Below, in pieces: positions 43,412-53,736 of a DNA stretch of 64,000 bases. The DNA comes from Acidobacteriota bacterium (GTDB taxonomy: Bacteria > Acidobacteriota > Vicinamibacteria > Vicinamibacterales > 2-12-FULL-66-21): contig QHWT01000081.1 of NCBI GenBank assembly GCA_003222675.1, positions 47,675 through 111,674 on the forward strand, given 5' to 3'. The position numbers were made by a program, and so were the translations under genes. Below the pieces are notes generated by a model. It did no database searches, was not told where the DNA came from, and saw nothing but the letters and a program-made list of their open reading frames with translations. Each line of letters begins with the position of its first letter. Position 1 is the first letter of the stretch.

Positions 43412-44946
43412 GACGCGTCTTCTACGTCCTCATCATCCTGGTCGGCGTCGTGCTCCTCGTCGCCGCAGGCGCCTACGCGATCCGCACGCGCAGCAATCGC
43501 GCGTCCGCCCCGAACGCTCAGAGCGCCGCGCCGCAGGCCATGCCGGGCATGCCGGCCGGGAATGCACCCGCCATCTCCAAACCGGCCGGCACTCCCCGTG
43601 GACCCGTCACCATCGATCCGCGGCGTCAACAGTTGATTGGCGTCAAGACGGTGGCTGTAACGCACGAACCGATGCAGCAGACCGTGCGGACCGTTGGCGT
43701 GGTGAGGTACGACGAGACTCGGCAAGCGGACATCAATCTCCGGGTGGAGGGATGGATTCGCGACCTGTACGCTGACTACACCGGCCAGCCGATTCAGAAG
43801 GGACAGCCCTTGTTCACGCTGTACAGCCCCGACCTCCTGGCGACGCAACAGGAGTACCTGTTGGCTCTCAAGACTCGTGATCAGATGCAGGGCTCGGCAA
43901 TTTCGGATGCACGCGACCGTGCAGACCAGCTCGTCGCGTCTGCGCGACAGCGCCTTGCGCTCTGGGATCTTCCCGCAGAACAGATTCGCGCTCTCGACGA
44001 CAAGCGGCAACCGCTGGAAGTGGTGACCTTCCGATCGCCCGTCACGGGATTCGTGATCGAGAAGCAGGCCATAAAAGGGCTGCACATCATGCCTGGACAG
44101 AGTCTCTATCGCGTGGCTGATCTCTCCGTGGTCTGGGTGGAAGCAGACGTATACGAACGCGAGCTGTCGACGGTTCGTCGCGGTGCGACGGCCCTAATCA
44201 CCATCGATGCCTATCCGGGGGAGCGCTTCAGCGGTCGCGTGATTTACGTGTATCCGTATGTCGACGAGAAGAGCCGCACGAACAAAGTGCGTTTCGAGTT
44301 TGCGAACCGCGGCGGTCGCCTGAAGCCGGGCATGTACGCGACGGTCGAACTTCGCAGCACCGGCGGCATGGCCTTCATCGTACCAACGAACGCGGTGCTC
44401 GACTCGGGCCAAGAGCAAGTCGTGTTCGTGGCGCAGGGCGACGGGGTGTTCGAGCCACGCAACGTCAAGATCGGACGCCGCGTGGGTGATTCCGTCGAGA
44501 TCCTCGAAGGGCTCAAAGAAGGCGAACAGGTCGCAACGGGGGCAGCCTTCTTCCTCGATTCCGAGAGCCAGCTGCGCGCCTCGCTGCAAGGGTACGAAGC
44601 GGCGCCCGCTCCGACGGTCTCGCCGGCATCCTCCGCCACTGAGATTACGTTCCGGACGGTACCAGAACCGGCAAGGACGGGCGAGAACCAGCTCGAAGCG
44701 ACGGTCAAGGATGCGACTGGCAAACCCGTCGACGACGCGGAAGTGACGGTGCAGTTCGTCATGCCCGCGATGCCGACGATGAACATGCCGGCCATGCGGA
44801 GCGACGCCAAGCTGTCGCCCGCTGGGAACGGGACGTATCGAGGGACGGGACAAGTCATGATGGCCGGCCGTTGGGACGCGACCGTGACGGTGACGCGAGG
44901 GGGGCAGCGCCTCGGAACCAAACAGCTGCCGGTCGTCACACGTTGA
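43408..44946 (+). CDS. cusB: CusB-type RND periplasmic adaptor with C-terminal YtkA-like domain
   Basis: 512 residues. An N-terminal anchor (VFYVLIILVGVVLLVAAGAY) leads to a Met-rich stretch (PQAMPGMPAGNAP). The barrel-sandwich domain is EGWIRDLYADYTGQPIQKGQPLF and LYSPDLLATQQEYL, and the barrel VVWVEADVYERELSTVRRG, PYVDEKSRTNKVRFEF, GMYATVELRS. From about residue 415 a second domain follows (LEATVKDATGKPVDDAEVTV, VMPAMPTMNMPAMRSD, VMMAGRWDATVTV), the same YtkA/FixH-like fold as the next gene. It joins CusA and CusC for Cu/Ag export. Intact, unlike both partners. Confidence 0.92.
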   Translation: MRRVFYVLIILVGVVLLVAAGAYAIRTRSNRASAPNAQSAAPQAMPGMPAGNAPAISKPAGTPRGPVTIDPRRQQLIGVKTVAVTHEPMQQTVRTVGVVRYDETRQADINLRVEGWIRDLYADYTGQPIQKGQPLFTLYSPDLLATQQEYLLALKTRDQMQGSAISDARDRADQLVASARQRLALWDLPAEQIRALDDKRQPLEVVTFRSPVTGFVIEKQAIKGLHIMPGQSLYRVADLSVVWVEADVYERELSTVRRGATALITIDAYPGERFSGRVIYVYPYVDEKSRTNKVRFEFANRGGRLKPGMYATVELRSTGGMAFIVPTNAVLDSGQEQVVFVAQGDGVFEPRNVKIGRRVGDSVEILEGLKEGEQVATGAAFFLDSESQLRASLQGYEAAPAPTVSPASSATEITFRTVPEPARTGENQLEATVKDATGKPVDDAEVTVQFVMPAMPTMNMPAMRSDAKLSPAGNGTYRGTGQVMMAGRWDATVTVTRGGQRLGTKQLPVVTR

Positions 44947-44952
44947 CGCGAC

Positions 44953-45050
44953 AAGGCGCCTGCGGCCCGAGCGAGGCGCCGGAGGGCAGCGCGGCTCGGC
45001 CGCGCCGCCCGAGTGCGAGCGGGGGTGGCGCCCCGCGAGCCATTGAAAAA
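44953..45050. repeat. GC-rich intergenic element of the GCGCCTGCGGCC family
   Basis: GGCGCCTGCGGCCCGAGCGA and GCGCCGGAGGGCAGC resemble the start of the direct repeats at 53362 and 60741. It lies between cusB and the YtkA-like gene. Confidence 0.5.
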
Positions 45051-45057
45051 GGAGTGT

Positions 45058-45503
45058 ATGGACATGCGTACGTTTCAAGCACTGATTCGTTCCGTTGGCC
45101 GACACGCCGCGATGGGACCTGCGGTCATAGCGATGTTGGGGATCACTGCAGCGGCGGCATCCGCCCAGGCGAAATCGCAGCCAAGGGCGGCCAAGAAATC
45201 GAGCATCGATATCGTGCTCGCGCAACCGGCGCAGCCAAAGGCCGGCGACAACCAATTCGAGGTCACGGTGAAGGGTGCGGACGGCAAGCGATCGACAACG
45301 CCGACGTGTCGGTCCTCCTCGTCATGCCGCCGATGGGCCAAATGGGCGAGATGCGGAATGAGGTGAAGCTGAAGTCCGCAGGCGCCGGAAAGTACACGGG
45401 CTCCGGAAACGTGATGATGGCCGGCAAATGGAACGCAACCATCACGGTCAAGCAGAACGGAAAACATCTCGGTCAGAACAAAATTGTGCTCACTGCAGCG
45501 TGA
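45058..45503 (+). pseudogene. Exported YtkA/FixH-like protein, frameshifted
   Basis: An AAAAAGGAG site precedes ATG 45058. The first frame encodes a signal peptide (IAMLGITAAAASAQA) and KAGDNQFEVTVKGADGK; the second continues IDNADVSVLLVMPPMGQMGE and VMMAGKWNATITVKQNGKHLG. The junction near 45290 lacks one base compared with the paralogous domain of CusB. Repaired, it would be about 147 residues. Met-rich VMPPMGQMGEM suggests Cu(I)/Ag(I) binding. Confidence 0.75.
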
Positions 45504-45530
45504 CCGACGGCAGCGCCGGGGTGTGGCCCG

Positions 45531-45817
45531 ACGCGGAGTAGGAAATCACTGCCACAAGTTCAACCCGCGGCGCAGCTAACAAGATCCGGAGCAGAAGCGA
45601 CGGCCGCGCGTGCGGGTGGGGCCCCACGCGGAGTAAAACCGGATTGCCGCAAGTTCAACGCGAGGCGTTCGTAAAAAGATCCGGAGCGTAAGCGACGGCA
45701 AGCGCGTGGGGATGGGGCCCCACGCGGAGTGATGAATGTTTGCCGCAAGTTCAACGCGAGGCGTTCGTAAAAAGATCCGGAGCGGAAGCGACGGCAAGCG
45801 CGTGGGGGTGGGGCCCC
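45531..45817. repeat. Three tandem repeats of about 96 bp before cusA
   Basis: ACGCGGAGT recurs at 45531, 45626, 45722 and 45818, giving units of 95, 96 and 96 bp. The last two units are almost identical, the first more diverged. Each ends in the perfect palindrome GTGGGGCCCCAC or a variant and contains GCGAGGCGTTCGTAAAAAGA. No protein reading is convincing; the array ends 14 bases before the cusA ATG, so it is the leader of that gene. Confidence 0.85.
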
Positions 45818-45831
45818 ACGCGGAGTAATAA

Positions 45832-48800
45832 ATGATTGCACGCATTATCGATTGGTGTGCGTCGAATCGGTTCCTGGTGTTCACCGGCACCCTTGTTCTC
45901 ACAGTGTGGGGCATCTGGGCGATGACGAAGACGCCGCTGGACGCCGTGCCCGATATCTCGGACGTGCAGGTGATCGTCTCGACGGATTGGATGGGTCGCA
46001 GCCCCGATTTGATCGAGGACCAGATCACCTATCCGATCGTCAGTGCCCTGATTTCCACGCCCCGGGTGAAGGCCGTCCGGGGCTTCACCGACTTTGGTAT
46101 TTCGTACGTCTATGTGATCTTTCAGGACGGCACCGACATGTACTGGGCGCGCAGCCGGGTCGTCGAGTACCTGCAGGGCATTCGCGGGCAATTACCTGAA
46201 GGCGTGAATCCGGTGATCGGGCCGGATGCGACCGGCGTCGGGTGGGTGTTCGAGTACGCGCTGGTCGATGAAAGCGGTCAACACAATCTGGCCGAACTCC
46301 GCAGCTTTCAAGACTGGCATCTCCGTTATTGGCTTGCGTCCGTGCCAGGCGTTGCCGAGGTGGCAAGCATCGGTGGGTTCGTCAAGCAGTACCAGGTCAA
46401 TCTCGATCCGAACAAGCTTTCTGCCTACAACCTTGGCGTGAAGGACGTGACCAACGCGATCAAGATGAGCAATAACGACGTCGAGGGTCGCCTCCTCGAG
46501 TTCGCCGGCCGCGAATACATGGTCCGCGGCCGTGGCTATCTCACGTCCATCGCCGACATCGAACGCGTCTCGCTTGGAGCCGATGCGAAAGGCACGCCGA
46601 TTCGCGTCGGCGACGTGGCACAGGTCCGCCTCGGACCGGATATCCGTCGCGGCGTGGCCGAGCTCGATGGCAAAGGCGAAGCGGTCGGCGGCATCATCGT
46701 CATGCGATTTGGTGAGAACGCGTTAACGGTGATTGATGGCGTCAAGGCCAAACTCCGGGAAGTCCAGCACTCGATGCCGGCCGGCATGAAGATCGTGCCC
46801 ACCTACGATCGATCATGGCTGATCGGCGAATCGATCGGGACGCTGCGCCGCACGTTGATCGAAGAAGCGATTGTCGTGTCGATCGTCATCATCGTCTTCC
46901 TGTTCCATTTCCGGTCGGCGCTCGTGCCGATCCTGGCGCTGCCGATCGCCGTGCTCGCCTCGTTCATCCCGATGTACTACCTCGGGGTGACCTCGAACAT
47001 CATGTCGCTCGGCGGCCTGGCTCTGGCGATCGGCGTGCTCGTCGATGCGTCCATCGTCATGGTGGAAAACGCCTACCGCCACGTATCGGAACCAGAGCAC
47101 ACGGTCGATCTGCCGGCGGCAAGTGGTACGCCTTCGAACGATGTGGACGTTCACGGAGGCACAACCGAACCGCACACCGTTCCGTACGCGCAGCAGCCAA
47201 GGCTCATCGTGCGGGCTGCAAAGCAAGTCGCCCGCGCCATCTTCTTCTCTCTGGCCATCATCGTCATCTCGTTCGTACCGGTGTTCCTGCTCGAGGCGCA
47301 GGAAGGGCGGATGTTCCGTCCACTCGCGTTCACGAAGACGTTCGCGATGATGGCGGCGTCCATTCTGTCGATCACCTTGGTGCCCGTGCTGATGATCATC
47401 TTCATCCGTGGCAAGCGGTTGAAGCCCGAGTCTCACAATCCAATCTCGCGTTTGTTCACCTGGATCTACGACCCAATCATCCGCCTGGCCCTCGATTGGA
47501 AATGGACCGCGCTGGCCCTGAACTTCGCGGTCGTGCCATTGACGATCCCATTGCTGTTCATGATTGGCAGCGAGTTCATGCCGCCGCTCTACGAGGGATC
47601 ACAGCTCTATATGCCAACATCGCCGCCCGGCCTCTCGATTACCGAAGCGACGAAGCTGCTGCAGGTACAGGACAAGATGCTGCGGAAGTTTCCGGAAGTC
47701 GATACCGTATTTGGCACCGTTGGCCGGGGCACGACCTCAACCGATAACACACCGATGGGCATGGTGAATACCACCGTGACGCTGAAGCCCAGGGATCAGT
47801 GGAGGACCGGCCTGACATTCGAGAAGCTGCAGGCCGACATGGATGCGGAGCTGCAGTTTCCGGGATTCCCGAACGTCTGGACACAACCGATCAGGAACCG
47901 GCTGGACATGCTCCTGACTGGCATCAAGACACCCGTGGGCATCAAGATTCTGGGATCCGACTTGAACGAAATTCAGCATATCGGGGGACAGATCGAACGG
48001 ATTCTTCAAGGTGTTCAAGGCACGCGCAGCGTGTACGCCGAACGGGCGGCCCAGGGTACTTCACTGACATTCGCATCGATCGCGAAGCGATCGCGCGCCA
48101 CGGCTTGATGATTGGCGATGTGCAGGATGTGATCGAGTCGGCGATCGGTGGTCAGAATATTACCCGCACGATCGAGGGCCGGGAACGCTATCCAGTCAAC
48201 GTCCGGTACGAGCGCGGATTTCGCGACAATCTTCCAGACCTGGAACGCGTTTTGGTCAAGACGCCGGCCGGCGCGCAGATCCCACTCGGTCAACTCGCAG
48301 AGATCACGCTGGCATCAGGCCCGGCGATGATCCGTGATGAGAACGGTCAGCTCGCCGGCTATGTCTACGTCGATACGGCGACCGGGGACATCGGCGGGTA
48401 CGTCGAGCAGGCCAAGGCTGCCATTGCGCAGGGACTCAAGCTGCCGTCGGGGTACACGCTTCTCTGGACCGGGCAGTACGAATTCCAGGTCCGCGCGCGT
48501 GAGCGGCTGAAGGTCCTCATCCCGCTGGTGTTTTTCATCATCTTCATGCTGCTGTACATGACCTTTCATTCGGCCTCGGAGGCGAGCATCGTCATGCTGT
48601 CGGTCGTGTACGCGATGACGGGCGGCGTCATCCTGCAGTGGCTGCTTGGCTATGACTTCTCGGTGGCCGTCTGGGTGGGGTACATCGCGCTCTACGGCGT
48701 CGCTGTCCAGACCGGCGTCGTCATGGTTGTTTATCTGCACGAGGCCCTTGATAAACGGCTGCGCCAGGGCGGCGACATCACCGAACGCGATGTCCGCGAA

Positions 48801-49055
48801 GCGACCATCGCCGGCTCGGTGCTGCGACTGCGGCCGAAGCTGATGACCGTCAGCGTCGTGATGGCGGGGTTGGTGCCGATCCTGTGGAGCACCGGCGTGG
48901 GTTCCGATGTCATGAAACCTATCGCAGCGCCGATCATCGGCGGAATGGTGACCTCGACGATCCATGTCCTGGTCATCACGCCTGTGATTTTCTACGTCAT
49001 GAAGCTGCGAGCGTTGCGTAAGGGACGGCTGAGAGTATCTGGTATGACCCTGTAA
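45832..49055 (+). pseudogene. cusA: CusA/CzcA heavy-metal RND pump with one frameshift
   Basis: Frame one (45832-48108) covers TM1 (LVFTGTLVLTVWGIWAM), the porter domain (PDISDVQVIVSTDWMGRSPD, VGWVFEYALVDESGQ), and TM helices with GGLALAIGVLVDASIVMVENAYRH, the acidic proton-relay region. Frame two resumes GYFTDIRIDREAIARHG and runs to VHVLVITPVIFYVMKLR. The shift near 48050 (ERAAQG/GYFTD) needs one added base. The total would be about 1074 residues, normal for the family. An acidic/polar loop of about 30 residues near residue 425 (SEPEHTVDLPAASGTP) is a common CusA insert. Cu(I)/Ag(I) export is likely. Confidence 0.85.
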
Positions 49056-49105
49056 GCCGCGAGAGAACGCGACGAGCTCTGTGCGAGGCGCGTTGGAAGG
49101 ATCAC

Positions 49106-49659
49106 GTGAATCAAAAAGCTCTGATTTAGATCGTCATTGCCCTCGCTGTGCTCGTGTTGATCCCGCTGCTCGGAATGATGGGGATGGGAACGAGACGTTC
49201 TGGACAGCGTTCTTCCTGGCCAGCCACCCGGGCGTCGCGCTGTTCTGGAGTCCCATCGTCGGCCCACTCGTCGCAGTGGCGTCATTCGTGTGCTCGGTGG
49301 GCAACGTGCCGCTCGCCGCTGTGCTCTGGAATAGCGGCATCAGTTTCGGTGGCGTCGTCGCATTCATTTATGTTGATCTGATCGTGTTGCCGGTTCTAAA
49401 CATCTACCGCAAGTACTGCACGACTGGCATCGCGTGGCTTCTGACCTGGAGGCAGTTCTTCGCGATGGCATCTGCAGGGATGATCGTAGAGTTCGTGTTC
49501 AAGGCGCTCGGCTGGGTGCCCGCTGAGCGCACAGCGGTGGTAACCGAAGCGCATGTGACGATGAATTACACGACGATTCTCAACCTCGTGTTCCTCGGCC
49601 TTGCTGGAGTGCTGGTCTGGCGAGCCGGATCAACGGATGGTTTCGTATGCCCTCCATGA
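49106..49659 (+). pseudogene. YraQ/ArsP-type permease, 5'-truncated and fused to a small-protein start
   Basis: The 5' part reads VNQKALI, a TAG, then IVIALAVLVLIPLLGMMGMG, a small membrane-anchor protein. Near 49190 the frame changes to FWTAFFLASHPGVALFWSPI, FVCSVGNVPLAAVLWNSGIS and VDLIVLPVLNIYRKY, the second half of a DUF318 permease. The first half (about 150 residues) is missing. FVCSVGNVPLAA contains the Cys and helix break seen in ArsP/YraQ permeases. A deletion scar with a nonsense codon. Confidence 0.75.
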
Positions 49660-49738
49660 TGCGGGCATCTGCCGGTTCACACTCGCGCCATTGAGATGGC
49701 CGGCGCCATTCACTGACGCGTACGATAGGATCGGTGAA

Positions 49739-50143
49739 ATGAAGGCAGCGGCTCGCTTTTTCGTGCTCGTGCTTGCCGTGGCAGTTGCCGGCGCGCCTGT
49801 GCTGCTCAACGGCTGTCTCATGAGCTGTCAAACACCCACCGGTTCGCATCGACTCTCGGGTTCGAGTGAGCACGCTTGTCATCATGCCGCCGCCCATTCG
49901 GATTCGCCATATCACGTACGTGGCGATTCGAAGCGCTGCAGCCACGAGCATGGGCAGCCGGCGACACAAGTCGCCGCCGCGACAGACGGCGGCAGCCGCT
50001 TGACGCTTCTACAGGCACCGATGGCACTCGTCGCATGTGCGAGCGCTCGTGAAGTCCAGGCCGCGTTCGCCGCTGCACCTCCGTTCAGGCTCTCTCCGGG
50101 CTCTCCCATCGCCTCCTCCTTCGCCGCGCCATTGCGCGTTTAG
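49739..50143 (+). CDS. Small exported Cys/His-rich protein before the porin-like gene
   Basis: 134 residues: signal peptide KAAARFFVLVLAVAVAGAPV, then LNGCLMSCQTPTGSH and SEHACHHAAAHSD, SKRCSHEHG. Cys-His clusters resemble those of the protein at 41510, although order and spacing differ. A soft-metal binding role is inferred from composition and position. Confidence 0.6.
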   Translation: MKAAARFFVLVLAVAVAGAPVLLNGCLMSCQTPTGSHRLSGSSEHACHHAAAHSDSPYHVRGDSKRCSHEHGQPATQVAAATDGGSRLTLLQAPMALVACASAREVQAAFAAAPPFRLSPGSPIASSFAAPLRV

Positions 50144-50236
50144 ATCCTCTTCCAGTTCACCTCGACACGCTGATTGCCGATGCGATGCAGATGTCGCAAG
50201 CGGTGTTTCTTTCTCTAGGAGATCTGGAATCAGACT

Positions 50237-51556
50237 ATGTCTAGGCACGCTTTTCGTATTCTTCTGGGGTCGGGGCTGAGCCTTTGTCTCGCCGCTTCCG
50301 CGATCGGGCAATCTGCCAACGGCCAACAGGCCGCCGCGACAGCAACGCCGAACCCGCAGAGTCAGCCGCCCGAGCATCAACACATGCAGATGGAGATGGA
50401 CCAGACGACATGGCAGTTCATGCAGGACGGCGTGATGTTCGGTCTGTTCAATCATCAGGGTGAGCCGCGCGGCGGCAACGAATTCAAGGCACCGAACTGG
50501 TGGATGGGCATGCTCTCGCGAAAAGTCGGATCGTCGCAGCTGACGCTCAACGCGATGCTGAGTCTTGACCCGGCCACGGCCGGCAAGCGCGGGTACAGGG
50601 AGCTGTTCCAAGTGGGCGAGGCCGCAGACGGCCGCCCGCTAATCGATCGTCAGCATCCGCACGATCTCTTCATGCAGCTCGCCGCGATTTGGCGCATGCC
50701 GCTTTCGAGTGGAACGGGCTTGACTCTCGCGGGCGGGCCCGTAGGTGAGCCGGCGCTGGGCCCCATAGCGTTCATGCATCGAGCATCCGCCGCTGAGTAC
50801 CCGCTCGCATCACTGGGACATCACACCTTTGATTCAACACACATTGCGTTTGGCGTGATCACGGCGGCTGTCGATCACGGGCCATGGATCGTCGAAGGCT
50901 CCGTGTTCAACGGTCGTGAACCAGATGAAAACCGTTGGAATTTCGATTTCGGCGCCCTCGACTCCGTATCAGGACGTGTGTGGTATCGGCCGACGGAGCA
51001 GTGGGAATTCCAGGCCTCCACCGGTCATCTGACACATCCTGAGGAGCTCGAGCCCAGCAACATTCAACGCACGACGGCATCAGCATCCTGGTTCAAACGG
51101 AGTGGTGCGGACTTCACGGCGGTTACCGTCGGGTACGGCGTCAACGCGACAGACGCAGGCAAACGCCAGGCGAGTTTCGGTGAGGCGACGCGACACGTTG
51201 GTATGAATTCGGTCTTCGGCCGGATCGACGTGGTTCAGGTCGAAACCGACCTGCTGGTCAACGACGCGATTCCGTTGACGGGCGATGCCGCGGCCAGGAA
51301 AGACACCGTCGGTGCATTCACGATTGGCGGACTGCGGGACCTCAAGCCGTGGCGCCGGTTCGAAGGGGGCATCGGCGCCGCGCTGACGTTGTACGCCGTC
51401 CCCGAGGTTTTGAAGGTGACCCACGGTGAACACCCGGTGTCGTTTCAAATCTACTTCCGGCTGCGTCCGCCGGTCAGCAGTATGGGACGCATGTGGAACA
51501 TGCGGATGTCGCAGCCGATGCTGGGGCATTCGATGAGTCATGAGATGAAGCACTGA
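50237..51556 (+). CDS. Outer-membrane protein with His/Met-rich ends
   Basis: 439 residues. Signal peptide ILLGSGLSLCLAASAIGQS; mature N-terminus PPEHQHMQMEMDQTTWQFMQDG; C-terminus MGRMWNMRMSQPMLGHSMSHEMKH. The central part shows alternating beta strands (SSQLTLNAMLSLDP, FEFQASTGHLTHPEE-like WEFQASTGHLTHPEE, ASASWFKRSGADFTAVTVGYG). His and Met at both ends suit Cu(I)/Ag(I). Proteins of this appearance occur in acidobacterial copper clusters; no biochemical role is known to me. Confidence 0.75.
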   Translation: MSRHAFRILLGSGLSLCLAASAIGQSANGQQAAATATPNPQSQPPEHQHMQMEMDQTTWQFMQDGVMFGLFNHQGEPRGGNEFKAPNWWMGMLSRKVGSSQLTLNAMLSLDPATAGKRGYRELFQVGEAADGRPLIDRQHPHDLFMQLAAIWRMPLSSGTGLTLAGGPVGEPALGPIAFMHRASAAEYPLASLGHHTFDSTHIAFGVITAAVDHGPWIVEGSVFNGREPDENRWNFDFGALDSVSGRVWYRPTEQWEFQASTGHLTHPEELEPSNIQRTTASASWFKRSGADFTAVTVGYGVNATDAGKRQASFGEATRHVGMNSVFGRIDVVQVETDLLVNDAIPLTGDAAARKDTVGAFTIGGLRDLKPWRRFEGGIGAALTLYAVPEVLKVTHGEHPVSFQIYFRLRPPVSSMGRMWNMRMSQPMLGHSMSHEMKH

Positions 51557-51559
51557 TCG

Positions 51560-53287
51560 GTGCGGTTATGGGATGGCGAAGACCGCCGGACGAATTTCGG
51601 CGACGAACTGCGCCTGCGCGAAGACACGCGCGAGATCTGGGGCTGGACCTGACTCGATCGTCTGCATCAGGATCTGACATACGGCGCCCGCGTGCTTCGC
51701 AATGCCCCCGGCTTTACCCTCACGGCGATGCTGGTTCTGGTTCTTGGCATCGGCGTTCCGTTGAGTGTCTTTCGTCTAGTGGTGACCGACCTTCACGGAG
51801 GCTCGTACCAGACCCGGATTCTGCTGCTCGTCGCGGCCTGCGCCAATCTCGGGACACTCGTCCTGGCCCGCGGCGTGACGCGCGAACGCGAGATTCGCGT
51901 CCACATGGCGCTCGGTGCCGGTCGCCTGCGTGTCGTGCGCCAGCTGTTCACCGAATCGCTCCTGCTGGCGGTACTCAGCGGTCTGTGTGCGTTGCTCCTC
52001 AGCACCGTCGTCCTGAAGATGATTCAGCTGCAGCACAATTCAACCGCAAGCGTGGGCCCGGATTGGCGCGCGCTCGCCGCCACATTCGGAGCGGCGATGG
52101 TGTCCGCGTTGGTCTTTGGGCTGCCGCCGGCTTTTCGGCTCGCCAGCCTGGTGCCGCGCGCGGGACGCGCCCGCACGATATTCCTGGGCGCACAGGTGGC
52201 CGTGAGCTGTCTGCTGCTGGTCGTCTCCAGTCTTCTGGTCAACAGCCGGCAACGGCTTGGCGCCACTGACCCTGGCTTCGACTACCTCCATCTCGTCCGG
52301 ATTTCGCCGGGCCTGAAGGCGCATGGCTATGGGGGACCAGCCGCGCAGGCGTATCTCGATCTGCTTCGTGCGCGGACTGCCGCATGGCCGGACGTGAAGG
52401 CGACATCCCAGCTCTGGCTCGGGCCGTGGGACGACCTCCACATGGGAGCGAACTGGATGGGGCGCGAGTACGCGGGCAATCACGTGGATCCGCAATTTCT
52501 GGACACGATGGGAATGCGCCTCGTGCGTGGGCGCAACTTCCGGCCGGGCGAAGACGGAGTGGCGATAATCAGCGAGGCGTCGGCGCGCGTGCTGTGGCCG
52601 GACCAGGATGCGCTCGGCAAGTCGCTCCCGTGGGATCCTCCGGGCCAGACGGTGATCGGCGTCCTGCGAAACGCCTCGACCGCCTACGTGGACAATCGCG
52701 AACCCCTGGAATTCTACCTGCCGCCATTGCGAAGCGACGCGCCGGACTCCGTCCTGCTGGTCCGTGTCTCAGGCTCGCCGCGCGATTTCGTCCGACGTCT
52801 CCAGGAGACGGCCCGCGGTCTCGATGCACGGCTGCAACCAACGGTGCAGGTGGTCACGGATACGTACGACCGGGAAGTGGAGAGAGCCTCCGCTGCGATC
52901 GCGGCGATCGCGATCCTGGGTATCGTGGCCATCCTGCTCTCGGTCATCGGGCTGGCCGGCCTCGCTGGTTACACCGTGGCGCAGCGCACTCGCGAGATCG
53001 GACTGCGCATCGCGCTCGGAGCCCGCGCGAGCCACGTTGTCCGCGCCATTCTGGCCCCGATGAGCCGTTCGATCGTCATTGCTTTCGTCTGCGGCGCTTT
53101 TGGCGGGTCGGCTGTGGCCGGAGTCCTGCGGAGCGGAATCCCTACGATGTCCGGGATCAATGTGTTCGAGCCGCTCCCATACGTGATGGCCATGGCGTTT
53201 TTCGCGGCGGTGGTCGCACTCTCCATCCTGGCACCCGGACGGCGCGCCACCCGTATCAATCCTAGTCAAGCGCTGCAGCACGAGTAG
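51560..53287 (+). pseudogene. ADOP-type ABC permease with nonsense codon and internal deletion
   Basis: The frame reads FGDELRLREDTREIWGWT, then TGA 51650 in place of the expected Trp (relatives have W-x-W-L-x-x-L), then LDRLHQDLTYGARVLRNAPGF and TM1. TM1 runs almost directly into LLLVAACANLGTLVLARGVTREREIRV, so the first periplasmic domain (about 250 residues) is missing. The second half is intact: IGLAGLAGYTVAQRTREIGLRI and TRINPSQALQHE. Translation from GTG/ATG near 51692 could give the C-terminal 531 residues. Confidence 0.75.
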
Positions 53288-53736
53288 CGTCGCCTTCGCG
53301 CTAACGCGCTACGGCGAGACAACTTTCGCGTGGATCGCGGCAGGCCGAAAGTTGGCGAAGCGCGCCTGCGGCCGCAAGCGAGCGCCGGAGGGAAGTCGCG
53401 AGGGCGCCAACGCGCAGCGTTGGCCCGAAGCGACCGCGAGCGCGCAGCGAGGTGGGGAATGTGAAAGGGCCCCCCCGAGCGAAGTAAGGATTGGATAGCG
53501 GGCTACGGGGATCGAACTCGATTAACCCTGTTTTTCCAAGTCGGTGATGGCGCGCGATTTCTGGTGCGAAGGGTTTGATCTCCAAGCGGCTAGCGCTTCC
53601 ACAACCGTCCACCAGCGTGCACTGAAATCCTCCGGATTCTGTCAGCGTCGTGGAGACATTTTGGACACAGTTACAGGGTCACGTGTGAGCCCGCATCAGT
53701 GGAGCTCCGGTGCTGGAAAGGGTTGTTGGACGACAT
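53288..53736. other. Intergenic stretch at the left island boundary
   Basis: No gene seen. It contains the left copy of the direct repeat (53362-53520) and GGAGACATTTTGGACACAG at 53652, like the sequence 3' of the recombinase at 60612. Confidence 0.6.
53362..53520. repeat. Left direct repeat with tRNA-Gly 3' end (att-like)
   Basis: About 159 bp, nearly identical to 60741-60897 (start GCGCCTGCGGCCGCAAGCGA, end AGCGGGCTACGGGGATCGAA). The last 24 bases are the T-arm and acceptor 3' strand of tRNA-Gly in minus orientation; similarity stops inside the T-arm. This is what a recombinase that uses a tRNA 3' end leaves behind. Confidence 0.85.

Noticed and set aside
45531-45830. CRISPR array
   Set aside because: Units are 95-96 bp contiguous tandem copies without alternating unique spacers, and there are no cas genes.
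45560-46028. Repeat-rich minus-strand proteins across the tandem repeats
   Set aside because: The reading is a by-product of the 96-bp units, being a multiple of three, and overlaps the start of cusA; no ribosome site or family resemblance.
48045-48060. Programmed ribosomal frameshift in cusA
   Set aside because: No X-XXY-YYZ slippery heptamer or downstream structure stands out, and other one-base lesions occur nearby.
51650-51652. UGA in the ADOP permease as a further selenocysteine codon
   Set aside because: Relatives have Trp here (TGG to TGA is one change), only a 4-bp hairpin follows, and the gene also has an internal deletion. A nonsense mutation is simpler.
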